Source: Kineobactrum sediminis (lineage in GTDB: Bacteria; Pseudomonadota; Gammaproteobacteria; Pseudomonadales; Halieaceae). Taken from it: a DNA stretch of 64,000 nt. The stretch covers positions 1 to 64,000 of the forward strand of contig NZ_PKLZ01000003.1 in NCBI RefSeq assembly GCF_002868715.1, written 5' to 3'. Positions 16,494 to 26,692 of this stretch are shown in pieces. The notes beneath the pieces are model-generated. The model was not told the origin of the DNA and did not search any database. It was given only the letters and a program-made list of their open reading frames with translations. The translations under genes and the position numbers were made by a program. Positions within the stretch are counted from its first letter, which is position 1. Every line of letters begins with the position of its first letter.

Positions 16494-17360
16494 ATGCGCG
16501 ACCTGAACTACCAACTGAAAATGTTATGCAGGCATAGCCACGAGGGCAGCTTTGAAACCCGGGTAGGCCGGGAACGGCAACTGACGGCCATAGCCAACCA
16601 GTTACACGAGCTGGGCTTCCGGCAGCTGCAGGCCACCTCCCTGAAGCAGAAGCACGTCAAGACCCTGGTGGATCACTGGCAGGGGCAAAACCTATCCCCC
16701 GGCACCATCAAGAACCGCATGAGCTGTTTACGTTGGTGGGCGGAGAAGGTTAACAAGCGGGCCGTGGTGGCTGGTTCGAATGACTTTTATGGCATACCCG
16801 ACCGGCAGTTTGTGTCCGATAGCAGCAAGGCCAAGGGCCTGGCTCGCGAGCAGCTCGACCAGGTCAAGGATGAACATGTGAGGATGAGCCTCCGGTTGCA
16901 GAGGGCCTTCGGCCTACGTAGGGAGGAAGCACTCAAGATCCGGCCCCGCTGGGCGGATAGCGGGGACCACCTGCACCTGAAAGCCAGCTGGACCAAGGGC
17001 GGCCGGGAACGCACCGTCCCCATCCGTACCAGGGAGCAGCGCATCCTGCTGGAACAGGCCAAGCGCCTGGCCGGGGTGGGCGCACTGATTCCCAGGGGGC
17101 GCACCTATATCGAGCAGCTGAGGATCTACGAGCGCCACACGGCTAATGCTGGCCTGTCGAAAATGCACGGTCTGCGCCACGCCTATGCCCAGCAGCGCTA
17201 CCTGGAACTCACCGGCTGGCCGTCACCCCACGGTGGCGGACCCAATAAAAAGGATCTGACCCCGGCGCAGCAGGAGGCGGATCTACAGGCGCGTCTGGCG
17301 ATCAGCAGGGAGCTGGGGCATGTCAGAGAGCAGATCACTGCTGTCTATTTGGGGCGCTGA
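16494..17360 (+). CDS. tyrosine recombinase, phage integrase SAM-2/Integrase_1 type
   Basis: A 288-residue site-specific recombinase. The N-terminal DNA-binding half contains VKTLVDHWQGQNLSPGTIKNR. The catalytic half shows the first Arg in GLRREEALK, H-x-x-R in MHGLRHAYAQQR, a later His in LGHVREQI and the terminal Tyr in TAVYLGR. The catalytic set therefore looks complete. The start is uncertain because no strong ribosome site is visible before the ATG. It is the first gene of an integrase / AlpA-like / integrase trio; two recombinases in a row suggest separate integration and excision or regulatory roles. Confidence 0.85.
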   Translation: MRDLNYQLKMLCRHSHEGSFETRVGRERQLTAIANQLHELGFRQLQATSLKQKHVKTLVDHWQGQNLSPGTIKNRMSCLRWWAEKVNKRAVVAGSNDFYGIPDRQFVSDSSKAKGLAREQLDQVKDEHVRMSLRLQRAFGLRREEALKIRPRWADSGDHLHLKASWTKGGRERTVPIRTREQRILLEQAKRLAGVGALIPRGRTYIEQLRIYERHTANAGLSKMHGLRHAYAQQRYLELTGWPSPHGGGPNKKDLTPAQQEADLQARLAISRELGHVREQITAVYLGR

Positions 17361-17361
17361 G

Positions 17362-17712
17362 ATGATCTCGATTCTGCCTCGATTTATACGTCTGCGCGAT
17401 GCCCCGGCTTATCTGGGGATGGATAAGAACCGATTCAGCCGGGAAGTCCGTAGCTGCCTGACGGAAATTCCCATCGGTAGGCAGGGCATTGCGTTTGACC
17501 GGCTTGAAATGGACGCCTGGGCGGAGCAGTATAAGAACCGCTGTGGGTGTTCGCCAAAGCATAGAGGAGAACTCTTATGTCAAAGCGAATCCCGGGCCTC
17601 TACAAGAGAGGCACCCAGGGCATCTGGCACATTGACAAATGCGTCAGGGGATATGGCCGACTTCGCGAGAGCACTGGCGCAAGCGAGCTCGAGGAGGCGG
17701 AAAGGTTCCTGA
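17362..17712 (+). CDS. AlpA-like DNA-binding protein
   Basis: A small protein whose first 70 residues look like an AlpA/MerR-type helix-turn-helix regulator or excisionase: FIRLRDAPAYLGMDKNRF, then IPIGRQGIAFDRLEMDAWAEQY. The start overlaps the end of the first integrase region by spacing only (one base between stop and ATG). The last 45 residues read through 136 bases of the next integrase gene and are unlikely to be conserved, so the functional part may end near residue 72. AlpA-type proteins usually activate integrase or excision genes, which fits its place between the two recombinases. Confidence 0.65.
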   Translation: MISILPRFIRLRDAPAYLGMDKNRFSREVRSCLTEIPIGRQGIAFDRLEMDAWAEQYKNRCGCSPKHRGELLCQSESRASTREAPRASGTLTNASGDMADFARALAQASSRRRKGS

Positions 17713-18710
17713 TACGACGGTTGGAAGAGCTGCGCAAGGCGACTGTCTACGGCATTCGTATAGAGCGTACTTTTCGGCAGACGGCCACCAGGTTTCTGCT
17801 GGATTACCAGCATAAACGCAGTATAGGCCGCTATGCCCAGTCTCTGAAAATTCTGGACCCGCACATAGGCGATCTGCCTTTGCGGCAGGTGCATCAGGGC
17901 ACGCTGGAGCCGTTTATACGGCATCGTCGTAAACAGGGTATGCGAGCCAACACCATCAACCGCGATCTGGCGGTGGTGCGGCGCATTCTGCCTCTGGCCG
18001 CCCGCCTGTGGCGGGACGAGTCCGGATTGACCTGGCTTGAAACCGCCCCCCTGCTGCAAATGCTTGAGTGTGACGATGCCCGCAAGCCATATCCCCTGTC
18101 GTGGGACGAGCAATTGAGGCTGTTTGCGCGATTGCCGGGTCACTTGAGGGAAATGGCGTTATTCAAGGTCAACACCGGAACGCGGGAGCAGGAAGTGGTG
18201 GGTTTGCGGTGGGAGTGGGAGATACCGATTCCTGAGCTGAAAACCAGTGTGTTTGTGGTCCCGGGTGGCGGCGTGAAGAATGGGGAGGATCGACTGGTGG
18301 TGATGAATGCCGAAGCACGGGCGGTGATCAATCGCCAGCGCGGCAGGAACCCGGCGCATGTGTTTACCTATGCCAAGGGCAGACCGGTGGATCGCATCAA
18401 CACCAAAGCCTGGCGCAGGGCGCGGGAAGAAGCCGGTTTGCCGCAAGTGCGGGTCCATGATTTGAAGCATACCTTCGGTCGCCGGTTGCGGGCCAAGGGC
18501 GTGAGTCATGAAACCCGGCAGGTGCTCCTGGGGCACAAGAACGGCCAGATCACGACGCACTATTCCGCCGCTGAAATCGGGGAACTGATCGATGCGGTGG
18601 AAAAGGTGAGCTGGTCCGGTACCTCGGCACCGACCCTGACCTTGATTAACGATGAAAACTCCCGCAAATCTCCCGCAATCGGGAGGAGGGAGAATCTCAG
18701 AGCGATTTGA
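17577..18710 (+). CDS. tyrosine recombinase (phage integrase family)
   Basis: A 377-residue integrase. The N-terminus (RIPGLYKRGTQGIWHIDK) is typical of the Pseudomonas-type island integrases, and a SAM-like region follows. The catalytic part has Arg in NTGTREQEVVGLRW, HDLKHTFGRRL, LLGHKNGQITTHYS and a terminal Tyr in HYS. In the H-x-x-R box the Arg is Lys, which I believe also occurs in close relatives, so inactivity is not implied. An AGAGGAG site precedes the ATG. It points at the 3' end of the tRNA-Met gene 35 bases away, the expected insertion site of such an enzyme. Confidence 0.92.
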   Translation: MSKRIPGLYKRGTQGIWHIDKCVRGYGRLRESTGASELEEAERFLIRRLEELRKATVYGIRIERTFRQTATRFLLDYQHKRSIGRYAQSLKILDPHIGDLPLRQVHQGTLEPFIRHRRKQGMRANTINRDLAVVRRILPLAARLWRDESGLTWLETAPLLQMLECDDARKPYPLSWDEQLRLFARLPGHLREMALFKVNTGTREQEVVGLRWEWEIPIPELKTSVFVVPGGGVKNGEDRLVVMNAEARAVINRQRGRNPAHVFTYAKGRPVDRINTKAWRRAREEAGLPQVRVHDLKHTFGRRLRAKGVSHETRQVLLGHKNGQITTHYSAAEIGELIDAVEKVSWSGTSAPTLTLINDENSRKSPAIGRRENLRAI

Positions 18711-18718
18711 GATTTTTT
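18693..18718 (+). terminator. rho-independent terminator of the integrase gene
   Basis: AATCTCA pairs with TGAGATT across an 8-base loop and is followed by a run of T residues. The integrase stop codon lies inside the right arm. A second small stem (CTCCCG-CAAT-CGGGAG) lies just upstream within the gene end. Confidence 0.7.
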
Positions 18719-18744
18719 AAGTTTTTGATTTAAAAAGGAAAAAG

Positions 18745-18821
18745 TGGTAGCTACGGGTGGACTTGAACCACCGACCCCAGCATTATGAATGCTGTGCTCT
18801 AACCAGCTGAGCTACGTAGCC
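18745..18821 (-). tRNA. tRNA-Met (CAT), elongator
   Basis: The complement folds as a full cloverleaf: acceptor GGCTACG, D stem GCTC/GAGC, anticodon stem CAGCA with loop TTCATAA, T stem GGTGG/CCACC and an encoded CCA end. The GGCTACGTAGCTCAG start and the variable region match elongator tRNA-Met rather than the lysidine-bearing tRNA-Ile. The first acceptor pair is G-U (position 72 is T) where the usual gene has G-C. The 3' end faces the integrase, so this end was probably supplied by an integrated element's attachment site. Confidence 0.96.
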
Positions 18822-18913
18822 ACAAAGGCAGTAGGGCCTGAGCCCTGAGAAGGCGCGCATTTTCCCCATTTTGCCAAGGCAAGTCAAGCGCCGCCGGGGC
18901 ATTATCGATGGCC

Positions 18914-20010
18914 TCAGGGCAGGGGTTGCTGTTGGGTGATGCAGTGGATGTTGCCGCCGCCAAAGAGGATTTCCCGCCCCGGCAGCATCACCACTTCACG
19001 TTCTGGGAACAGTTCGCGCAGCAGCGCCAGCGCCTCCTCATCCGCGGGGTCGTCGAAGCCCGGCATAATCACGGCCCCATTGATAACCAGGAAGTTCACG
19101 TAGGAAGCGGCCAGGCGAATATAGGGCAGCCGGGGCTGGGCGCCGGGCACCCGGTCCACGCCATCGCAGGCCTCCTCGGAGGCGTGGATGGGTTCCGGGA
19201 TGGGTATCTTGTGCACCCGTAAGCGGCGGCCCCGGGCATCAATACTGTTCTCCAGCACCGCCAGGGCTTCGCTGCAACGGCTGTAGTTGGGGTCTTCCGG
19301 GTCATCAGTCCAGCACAGCAACACTTCCCCGGGGCGCACAAAACAGCAGAAATTGTCGATATGGCCGTTGGTTTCGTCACTGTACATGCCGTGGGGCAAC
19401 CAGATGATCGTGCTCACGCCCAGGTAGTCGCGCAGGTAGGTCTCGATGTCGGCCTGGCTCAGGTGCGGATTGCGATTGGTGTTGAGCAGGCACTCGGCGG
19501 TAGTGAGCAGGGTGCCCTCGCCATCCACGTGGATTGAGCCGCCCTCGAGCACGAAATCCGGGGTTGGGTAGCGCTTTACCCGCTCCAGCTGGGCGACTTT
19601 GCGCGCCACCTGGTTGTCCAGGTCCCAGGGGAAATACAGGCCGTCATCCAGCCCGCCCCAGGCGTTGAACTCCCAGTCCACCGCGGCGATGTCACCGCCG
19701 CCATTGACCACAAAGGTGGGGCCAACGTCGCGCATCCAGGCGTCGTTGTTGGACATCTCCACTACGCGCACAGCCGGCTCGTCGACGAACTGCTCGCTGG
19801 CATTGACGAACTGGCCGGTGGAGACACCCACGGTGACGGCTTCAAAGCGGGCGATCGCCCTGGCCACGGCAATAAAGGCGGCCTGGGCCGGCTTGCCACC
19901 CATGCGCCAGCTGTCCGGCCGCTCGGGCCATAACATCCACACCTGGCTTTGGGGCGCCCATTCCGCCGGCATGTAGAAGCCGTCTGCACGGGGCGTACTT
20001 GTGTTTGCCA

Positions 20011-20011
<1 letters not shown>
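18914..20011 (-). CDS. aguA: agmatine deiminase
   Basis: A 365-residue guanidine-group hydrolase converting agmatine to N-carbamoylputrescine and ammonia. It contains the family signatures [14 protein letters not shown] (about residues 87-100), the [13 protein letters not shown] region with [10 protein letters not shown], and the C-terminal [11 protein letters not shown] with nucleophile Cys357. Length and ends match the family. Its ATG shares one base with the stop of aguB, so the two genes are translationally coupled. Together they convert agmatine to putrescine, feeding polyamine synthesis or nitrogen supply. Confidence 0.96.
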
Positions 20012-20886
<875 letters not shown>

Positions 20887-21060
20887 GATGGCGACTCTCT
20901 GTGTCAGCTGTTGGGGTGAAAATTTATCATATAAAAGAGGAGGGAGCCGGGCTAATTTACGCTAGGCCCAATGAACCGGGGACGAGCACCGGCCAGGAAG
21001 CCAGTGTCGAGACTGGCCGCACCCCGCTCGGCCATTGCCGGAGGGCGTGGGGCAATTCGC

Positions 21061-22107
21061 TCATCCGTCCTGCAACATGCCGCGCAGGCCCCGGCTCAGG
21101 CTGGCGACCTGTTCGTGGCCCGCTTCCTGCAGCATCGACACCGCCAGCGCCGAACGCCGGCCGGAGCGACAAAGGGCGACCACCGGCTTATCGCGGGGTA
21201 CTTCAGAAAGTCGCTCGCGCAGCTCGCCCAAGGGGATATGCACATCCACCAGGGCCTGGGCCAGCGGATAGTCGCGCACTTCTTCGGGCAGGCGCACATC
21301 GAGCACGGTAACGCTGTCCAGGTGCTGCTCCAGCCATTCCTCGTCGATCTCCGGTATGCCCGCATAGGTCAGGCGGATGTCTCCCCAGCGCGGCCTGGGG
21401 GGCAGTTCTTCCTGCTCCGGTGCGCCACTGCGCAGATTGGCCGGTACCGCCTCGTCGATCAGCTTGGGATGCGGTAGTTTCATGGCGTGCATGTACTCGA
21501 CGAAATCGGTTTCATTGGCGCCGGCACCGACTCGCGCGTTAAATTGCTTCTCCTCGCCAATGGAGCTTACGTTACGACCCTGGTAGTCGTGTGCCGGATA
21601 GACCACGCAACTGTCCGGGAGGCTGAACAGGCGACGGCTGATGGACTCATAGAGGCGTTGGGCGCTACCCTCCTGGAAGTCACTGCGACCACAGCCGCGG
21701 ATCATCAGCGTATCGCCGGTGAACACCATGCCCTGGTCGGCGGTGATATAGCTCATGCACCCGTTGGTATGTCCGGCCGTGGCGATGGCGCGCAGCGCCA
21801 CACCCTGGACACCGAAAATCTGTTCATCATCCAGCGGCAGGGTGACGTGTTCGGCACCGATGACCCGGGCCGAGGCGATATCACAGCCGGTTTCCCGACG
21901 CAGCAGCCACGCCGCGGTCACATGGTCGGCATGGGCGTGGGTATCCACCGCCAGGCGAAGCGTCAGGCCCAGTTCCTCGATCAGCGCCAGGTCGCGCTGC
22001 ATCTGCACAAACACCGGGTCGATCAACAGGGCTTCGCCGCTCTGTTCGTCGGCCAGCAGGTAGGTGTAGGTGGAGGAGGTACTGTCGAACAGTTGCCGAA
22101 AAATCAT
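21061..22107 (-). CDS. metallo-beta-lactamase-fold hydrolase fused to rhodanese (persulfide dioxygenase type)
   Basis: A 348-residue fusion. The N-terminal MBL domain has THAHADH at residues 56-62, GHTNGCMSYI, and FTGDTLMIRGCGRSDFQ with PAHDYQGR, the pattern of ETHE1-like persulfide dioxygenases. The C-terminal rhodanese domain has LDVRLPEEVRDYPLAQA and the active-site loop ALCRSGRRS with Cys313. Such fusions oxidise glutathione persulfide and transfer sulfane sulfur, detoxifying sulfide. I chose the ATG at MIFRQLFD because GGGAG precedes it; a longer frame upstream has no homology. Confidence 0.88.
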   Translation of the reverse strand: MIFRQLFDSTSSTYTYLLADEQSGEALLIDPVFVQMQRDLALIEELGLTLRLAVDTHAHADHVTAAWLLRRETGCDIASARVIGAEHVTLPLDDEQIFGVQGVALRAIATAGHTNGCMSYITADQGMVFTGDTLMIRGCGRSDFQEGSAQRLYESISRRLFSLPDSCVVYPAHDYQGRNVSSIGEEKQFNARVGAGANETDFVEYMHAMKLPHPKLIDEAVPANLRSGAPEQEELPPRPRWGDIRLTYAGIPEIDEEWLEQHLDSVTVLDVRLPEEVRDYPLAQALVDVHIPLGELRERLSEVPRDKPVVALCRSGRRSALAVSMLQEAGHEQVASLSRGLRGMLQDG

Positions 22108-22243
22108 TGCTGAACTCCCTGGTCGGCAGTCGCGGCCTGACACTACAGCGACGCACTTTGATCGTGTGTCTTTCCAAGCTAGATTGAACAACGCCTGTCG
22201 TCAATCACAGCCGGTATCGTTAGCCGCGATCTGTCACTGTGCG

Positions 22244-23344
22244 TCAGACATTAAAGCGGAAATGAATGACATCGCCATCCTGCACAATGTAGTCCTTGCC
22301 TTCCAGGCGCCAGCGGCCGGCATCCTTGGCGCCCTGTTCGCCCTTGAAGGTGATGAAGTCATCGTAGCTGATCACCTCGGCGCGGATAAAGCCCTTCTGG
22401 AAGTCGGTATGGATCACCGCGGCAGCTTCGGGTGCGGTGGCGCCCACCTTCACGGTCCAGGCACGCACTTCCTTCACCCCGGCGGTGAAGTAAGTCTGCA
22501 GGTTCAGCAGCTGGTACCCGGCGCGGATCACCCGGTCCAGCCCCGGTTCCTCCATGCCCAGGTCCTCCAGGAATTCCAGCCGCTCGGCATCGTCAAGCTC
22601 GACGATTTCCGCTTCCAGCTTGTTGCAGATGGCGACCACGCTGGCGCCCTCGGTAGCCGCGATCTCTCGCACGGTGTCGAGCAGGGCATTGTCTTCAAAG
22701 CCCTCTTCATCGACATTGGCAATGTACATGGTGGGTTTGATGGTAAGCAGGTGCAGGCTGTCTACCAGTGCCCATTCACTGTCATCCAGGGTGTTCGCCA
22801 GGGAGCGCACCGGCAGCGCCTCATTCAGGTGCGGCAGCAGTTTGTCCTCCAGCAGTGCCTTCAGGGCAATGGCTTCCTTGTCGCCGCCCTTGGCGTTGCG
22901 GGTAACGCGCTGCAGTTGTTTCTCGCAGCTTTCGAGGTCCGCCAGCGCCAGTTCGGTATTGATGATCTCGATATCCGAGCGCGGGTCGACCTTGTTAGCC
23001 ACATGGATGACGTTGTCGTCATTGAAGCAGCGCACCACATGCGCAATGGCATCGGTTTCGCGGATGTTGGCCAGGAACTGGTTGCCCAGGCCCTCACCCT
23101 TTGACGCGCCCGCCACCAGGCCGGCAATATCGACAAATTCCATGGTAGTGGACACTTCGCGCTCGGGTTTGACGATTTCGGCAATCCGGTGCTGGCGCGG
23201 GTCCGGTACCGGCACAATACCGGCGTTGGGCTCAATGGTGCAGAAGGGGAAATTTTCCGCACCGATGCCGGCCTTGGTCAGCGCATTGAACAGAGTCGAT
23301 TTGCCGACGTTGGGCAGGCCGACAATTCCGCATTTAAAACCCAT
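22244..23344 (-). CDS. ychF: redox-regulated ATPase YchF
   Basis: A 366-residue Obg-family protein that prefers ATP over GTP and associates with ribosomes. The P-loop [15 protein letters not shown] is at residues 9-23, followed by [12 protein letters not shown] and a modified G4 motif, as is typical for YchF. The C-terminal TGS-like domain ends [10 protein letters not shown], as in known members. Length matches the E. coli protein. It follows pth by 35 bases, the common gammaproteobacterial order. Confidence 0.97.
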   Translation of the reverse strand: MGFKCGIVGLPNVGKSTLFNALTKAGIGAENFPFCTIEPNAGIVPVPDPRQHRIAEIVKPEREVSTTMEFVDIAGLVAGASKGEGLGNQFLANIRETDAIAHVVRCFNDDNVIHVANKVDPRSDIEIINTELALADLESCEKQLQRVTRNAKGGDKEAIALKALLEDKLLPHLNEALPVRSLANTLDDSEWALVDSLHLLTIKPTMYIANVDEEGFEDNALLDTVREIAATEGASVVAICNKLEAEIVELDDAERLEFLEDLGMEEPGLDRVIRAGYQLLNLQTYFTAGVKEVRAWTVKVGATAPEAAAVIHTDFQKGFIRAEVISYDDFITFKGEQGAKDAGRWRLEGKDYIVQDGDVIHFRFNV

Positions 23345-23379
23345 GTTTGATTCCTGTAATGGCGTGCCCGTGCCGGGTA

Positions 23380-23970
23380 TCAGGCGGCACTGAAGCTGTG
23401 TAGTTGTGTCATTGCCTTGGTATCGTCCCCGGCCAGCAGCAGGGGCAGGGCGGCGATTGCCGCATCAATACTGGCGTCTATCTGTTCCCGCTCCGGCGCC
23501 GTGGGTTTGCCCAGCACATAGCCGGTAACCCTCGAGGCGTGACCCGGGTGGCCTATGCCGATGCGCAGGCGGGCAAATTCCCGGCTGTTGCCAAGGCATG
23601 AGACAATATCCCGCAGCCCGTTGTGGCCACCGTGGCCGCCGCCGCGCTTGAAGCGTGCAGTGCCGGGAGGCAGGTCCAGCTCGTCGTGGGCCACCAGAAT
23701 CTGTTCCGGGGCAACTTTGAAGAACCCGGACATGGCCGCTACGGCCTGGCCGCTGCGGTTCATGAAGGTGGTGGGAATGAGCAGACGAAGGTCGTGGCCG
23801 CCGGGCTGGATGCGGGCGGTCAAACCGGAAAAACGGGATTCCGCCTGCAGGGTGGCACCGTGCTGGCGAGCGAGTTCTATAACAAAATCGGCACCCGCGT
23901 TGTGACGGGTTCCCCGGTAGTCGCTGCCCGGGTTACCCAATCCAACAATCAATGAGAGGGAGGTTGTCAA
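23380..23970 (-). CDS. pth: peptidyl-tRNA hydrolase
   Basis: A 196-residue enzyme that frees tRNA from stalled peptidyl-tRNA. The start [18 protein letters not shown] holds Asn13 and catalytic His23, and [12 protein letters not shown] carries the partner Asp. [13 protein letters not shown] is the conserved substrate-binding loop. It lies between rplY and ychF, all leftward, in the usual conserved cluster. Confidence 0.97.
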   Translation of the reverse strand: MTTSLSLIVGLGNPGSDYRGTRHNAGADFVIELARQHGATLQAESRFSGLTARIQPGGHDLRLLIPTTFMNRSGQAVAAMSGFFKVAPEQILVAHDELDLPPGTARFKRGGGHGGHNGLRDIVSCLGNSREFARLRIGIGHPGHASRVTGYVLGKPTAPEREQIDASIDAAIAALPLLLAGDDTKAMTQLHSFSAA

Positions 23971-23996
23971 CGCGAGTGCCAGTTAGCAGCGAGGGT

Positions 23997-24671
23997 TTAC
24001 TCCTCGCCGCTTTCAGATTTCCCGGCTTCGGCAGCAGCAGACTCGGCCTCAGCAGCCTCGGCTTCTTCTTCGTCTTCAATATCACCGCCCCTGGGGGCAA
24101 TAACCGAAGCGATAGCCAGGTCGTGATCTTCACCCAGGCTCAGGGCAACGGAACTGACGCCCTTGGGCAGGGTGACATCGGACAAGTGCAGGATGTCGCC
24201 GGTTTCCAGGTTGGCCATATCCACCGGGATGAACTCGGGAATATCGTTCGGCAGGCACAGCACTTCGATGTCATTTTCCTGGTGCTGGATGATACCGCCC
24301 TGGAGCTTGACGCCCTTGCAGGTATCTTCATTCAGGAAGTGAATCGGCACGTGGACCTTGATGGCCACTTTGTCGTCAACCCGCAGGAAATCGGCGTGCA
24401 TGACGCTGTTCCTGGCCGGGTGACGCTGCAGGTCCTTGAGAATCGCCTTCTCCATGCTGCCGGCGACATTGATGGCCAGAACATGTGAGTAGAACGCTTC
24501 GCTCTCCAGAGCCTTTTCCAGGTCCTTGCGGATGATGGACAGGGGCTGTGGATCCTTGCTGCCACCGTAAATGATGGCGGGGACCTGGTCGGCGAGACGA
24601 CGCAGGCGGCGGCTCGCACCTTTCCCCATGTCTTCTCGTATTTCTGCGTAAATTTCAAATTGGTCAGACAT
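23997..24671 (-). CDS. rplY: 50S ribosomal protein L25/TL5 (Ctc form)
   Basis: A 224-residue long-form L25 that binds 5S rRNA. The N-terminal domain contains KGASRRLRRLADQVPAIIYGG and the C-terminal TL5 domain includes LHLSDVTLPKGV. It ends in a low-complexity acidic tail rich in Glu and Ala (from about residue 200). The tail is longer than in enteric L25 but normal for the TL5/CTC type. It follows prs by 68 bases and probably shares its transcript. Confidence 0.96.
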   Translation of the reverse strand: MSDQFEIYAEIREDMGKGASRRLRRLADQVPAIIYGGSKDPQPLSIIRKDLEKALESEAFYSHVLAINVAGSMEKAILKDLQRHPARNSVMHADFLRVDDKVAIKVHVPIHFLNEDTCKGVKLQGGIIQHQENDIEVLCLPNDIPEFIPVDMANLETGDILHLSDVTLPKGVSSVALSLGEDHDLAIASVIAPRGGDIEDEEEAEAAEAESAAAEAGKSESGEE

Positions 24672-24739
24672 TGTCCGGACTCCATTGATGACACTGCCGG
24701 CCCGCGACCGGCGCGGCGGTGTGCGATTAAGCGCTGCCC

Positions 24740-25687
24740 CTACTGGAACAGCGCGCTGATTGATTCCTCATTGGAAACCCGGCGTATCGATTCAGCCAGC
24801 AGATCCGAAATGGTCAGCTGGCGGATTTTCTCTACACCCATGGCTTCCTTGCTCAGGGGAATCGTGTCTGTGACTACCAGCTCGTCGAGCTGGGAGCTGC
24901 GTATATTGTCCAGGGCGCGACCCGACAGCACCGCGTGGGTACAGTAGGCCAGTACCCGCTTGGCACCGCGCTCCTTGAGCGCATCCGCCGCCTTGCACAG
25001 GGTGCCGGCGGTGTCGACCATGTCGTCCACCAGCAGGCAGGTACGGCCTTCAACCTCACCGATCAGGTTCATCACCTGGGCTTCGTTGGCTTGTGGCCGG
25101 CGCTTGTCGATAATCGCCAGGTCCGCATCATCAAGCTGCTTGGCAATAGCCCGGGCGCGAACCACGCCGCCGATGTCCGGTGACACCACGATGAGGTTAT
25201 CGTAGTTGCACGCCAGGATATCCGCATTCAGTACCGGCGACCCGTAGACGTTGTCTACCGGGCAGCCGAAAAAGCCCTGGATCTGCTCGGCGTGCAGGTC
25301 TACCGTGAGCACCCGGTCGACGCCGACCGAAACCATCATGTCGGCGACCACCTTGGCGGTGATTGGCACCCGTGCAGAGCGCACCCGGCGATCCTGGCGG
25401 GCATAGCCGAAATAGGGCAATACTGCGGTGATACGCGCAGCAGATGCCCGTCGCAGGGCATCGATCATCACCAGCAATTCCATCAGGTTGTCGTTGGTGG
25501 GCGCACAGGTGGGCTGGACGACAAAGACATCCTTGCCGCGAACATTCTCGTTCAGTTCGACGGCCACTTCACCATCACTGAATTTGCCCACACTGGCTTT
25601 ACCCAGGGACGAATAGAGGCGATTGGCGATTTTCTGGGCCAGCTCCGGATTGGCGTTACCGGTAAAGACCATCAGCTTGGAGGACAC
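24740..25687 (-). CDS. prs: ribose-phosphate pyrophosphokinase
   Basis: A 315-residue enzyme making PRPP from ribose-5-phosphate and ATP for nucleotide, histidine and tryptophan synthesis. It carries [25 protein letters not shown], split by the usual flexible loop, the [11 protein letters not shown] region, and the PRPP loop [11 protein letters not shown]. The GTG start was chosen because it restores the normal 315-residue length and follows a GGGAGAG site; a longer open frame upstream crosses the tRNA-Gln gene. It connects tRNA-Gln with rplY and pth. Confidence 0.97.
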   Translation of the reverse strand: MSSKLMVFTGNANPELAQKIANRLYSSLGKASVGKFSDGEVAVELNENVRGKDVFVVQPTCAPTNDNLMELLVMIDALRRASAARITAVLPYFGYARQDRRVRSARVPITAKVVADMMVSVGVDRVLTVDLHAEQIQGFFGCPVDNVYGSPVLNADILACNYDNLIVVSPDIGGVVRARAIAKQLDDADLAIIDKRRPQANEAQVMNLIGEVEGRTCLLVDDMVDTAGTLCKAADALKERGAKRVLAYCTHAVLSGRALDNIRSSQLDELVVTDTIPLSKEAMGVEKIRQLTISDLLAESIRRVSNEESISALFQ

Positions 25688-25766
25688 GGCGCTTCTCTCC
25701 CGAGGGTGGGTCGGCTGGCTAATCCGGGAGCAGCGCAGCTGACCCTGCTCCCGGGGACTCTCAATA

Positions 25767-25841
25767 TGGCTGGGGTGGCAGGATTCGAACCTGCGAATGC
25801 CGGGATCAAAACCCGGTGCCTTGCCACTTGGCGACACCCCA
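25767..25841 (-). tRNA. tRNA-Gln (TTG)
   Basis: The complement forms a cloverleaf with acceptor TGGGGTG/CACCCCA, anticodon loop TTTTGAT giving TTG, the T loop TTCGAAT and an encoded CCA. It is 75 bases including CCA and closely resembles enteric tRNA-Gln. The U1-A72 acceptor start is a normal glutamine identity feature. It sits between ispE and prs, a well-known gammaproteobacterial order. Confidence 0.97.
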
Positions 25842-25861
25842 ATAGTTCTGTGTCTGGTGCT

Positions 25862-26692
25862 TCAGGCCAGGGCCGTCAGCGTGGGTGAAACATTCACCCC
25901 TCTGGCAATGAAGCGTTGCCACGCTTCCGGTACGTCCGCCGCTATTTTGCTTGCCTCAGCTTCTGTGTTGAAGGCCGCAAAAATACAGGCGCCGGTGCCG
26001 GTCAAGCGGGCCGGGGCATACTGCCCGAGCCACTGTAATGCTGCACCGACCTCAGGATAACGCCTGACCACAACTGCTTCACAATCGTTGTGCGAGGTAC
26101 CCTGAAAAACGGCGGCCATTGTGATCGGCGGGGTGTCTCGTGTCAATTGACTGTCACAAAATATTTCCCCGGTATGCACCTGGCAAGCCGGTTTTATGAC
26201 CAGATACCAGCGTGTTGGCAGGTCTACCGGCGCCAGTTGCTCGCCGATGCCCTCGGCCCAGGCGCTGTGGCCGCCCACGAATACGGGCACATCGGCACCC
26301 AGGGTCGTGCCCAGGGACTGCAATTGAAGTTGGCTAAGGCCCAGTTGCCACAGGTGATTCAGTGCCAGCAGGGTAGTCGCTGCATTGGAGCTGCCCCCAC
26401 CAAGTCCACCACCGATGGGAATGCGTTTGTGACAGTGGATATTGGCGCCGAGCCCGTCCCGTTGCAGCAGCCGGGCTGCGCGCAGGATCAGGTTGTCGCC
26501 ATCGGGCAGGGGCCTGCCGGCCATATCCAGGTGCAGCTCGCCGCTGGTGTTCGCAGTGAAGCTCATGCTGTCACCCCAGTCGAGCAGCTGGAACAGGGTC
26601 TGCAGCGTGTGGTAACCATCGCTGCGGCGACCGGTGATGTGCAGGAACAGGTTGAGCTTGGCCGGGGCAATCAGCTGCAGGGTTGGCGACAT
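25862..26692 (-). CDS. ispE: 4-diphosphocytidyl-2-C-methyl-D-erythritol kinase
   Basis: A 276-residue GHMP kinase of the MEP isoprenoid pathway. It has the N-terminal APAKLNLFLHITGRRSDGYH and the ATP loop PIGGGLGGGSSNAATTL. The GTGACIFAAF motif lies near the end. The ATG overlaps the lolB stop by one base, so the two are coupled. A longer frame starting seven codons earlier is less likely because it would overlap lolB further. Confidence 0.96.
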   Translation of the reverse strand: MSPTLQLIAPAKLNLFLHITGRRSDGYHTLQTLFQLLDWGDSMSFTANTSGELHLDMAGRPLPDGDNLILRAARLLQRDGLGANIHCHKRIPIGGGLGGGSSNAATTLLALNHLWQLGLSQLQLQSLGTTLGADVPVFVGGHSAWAEGIGEQLAPVDLPTRWYLVIKPACQVHTGEIFCDSQLTRDTPPITMAAVFQGTSHNDCEAVVVRRYPEVGAALQWLGQYAPARLTGTGACIFAAFNTEAEASKIAADVPEAWQRFIARGVNVSPTLTALA

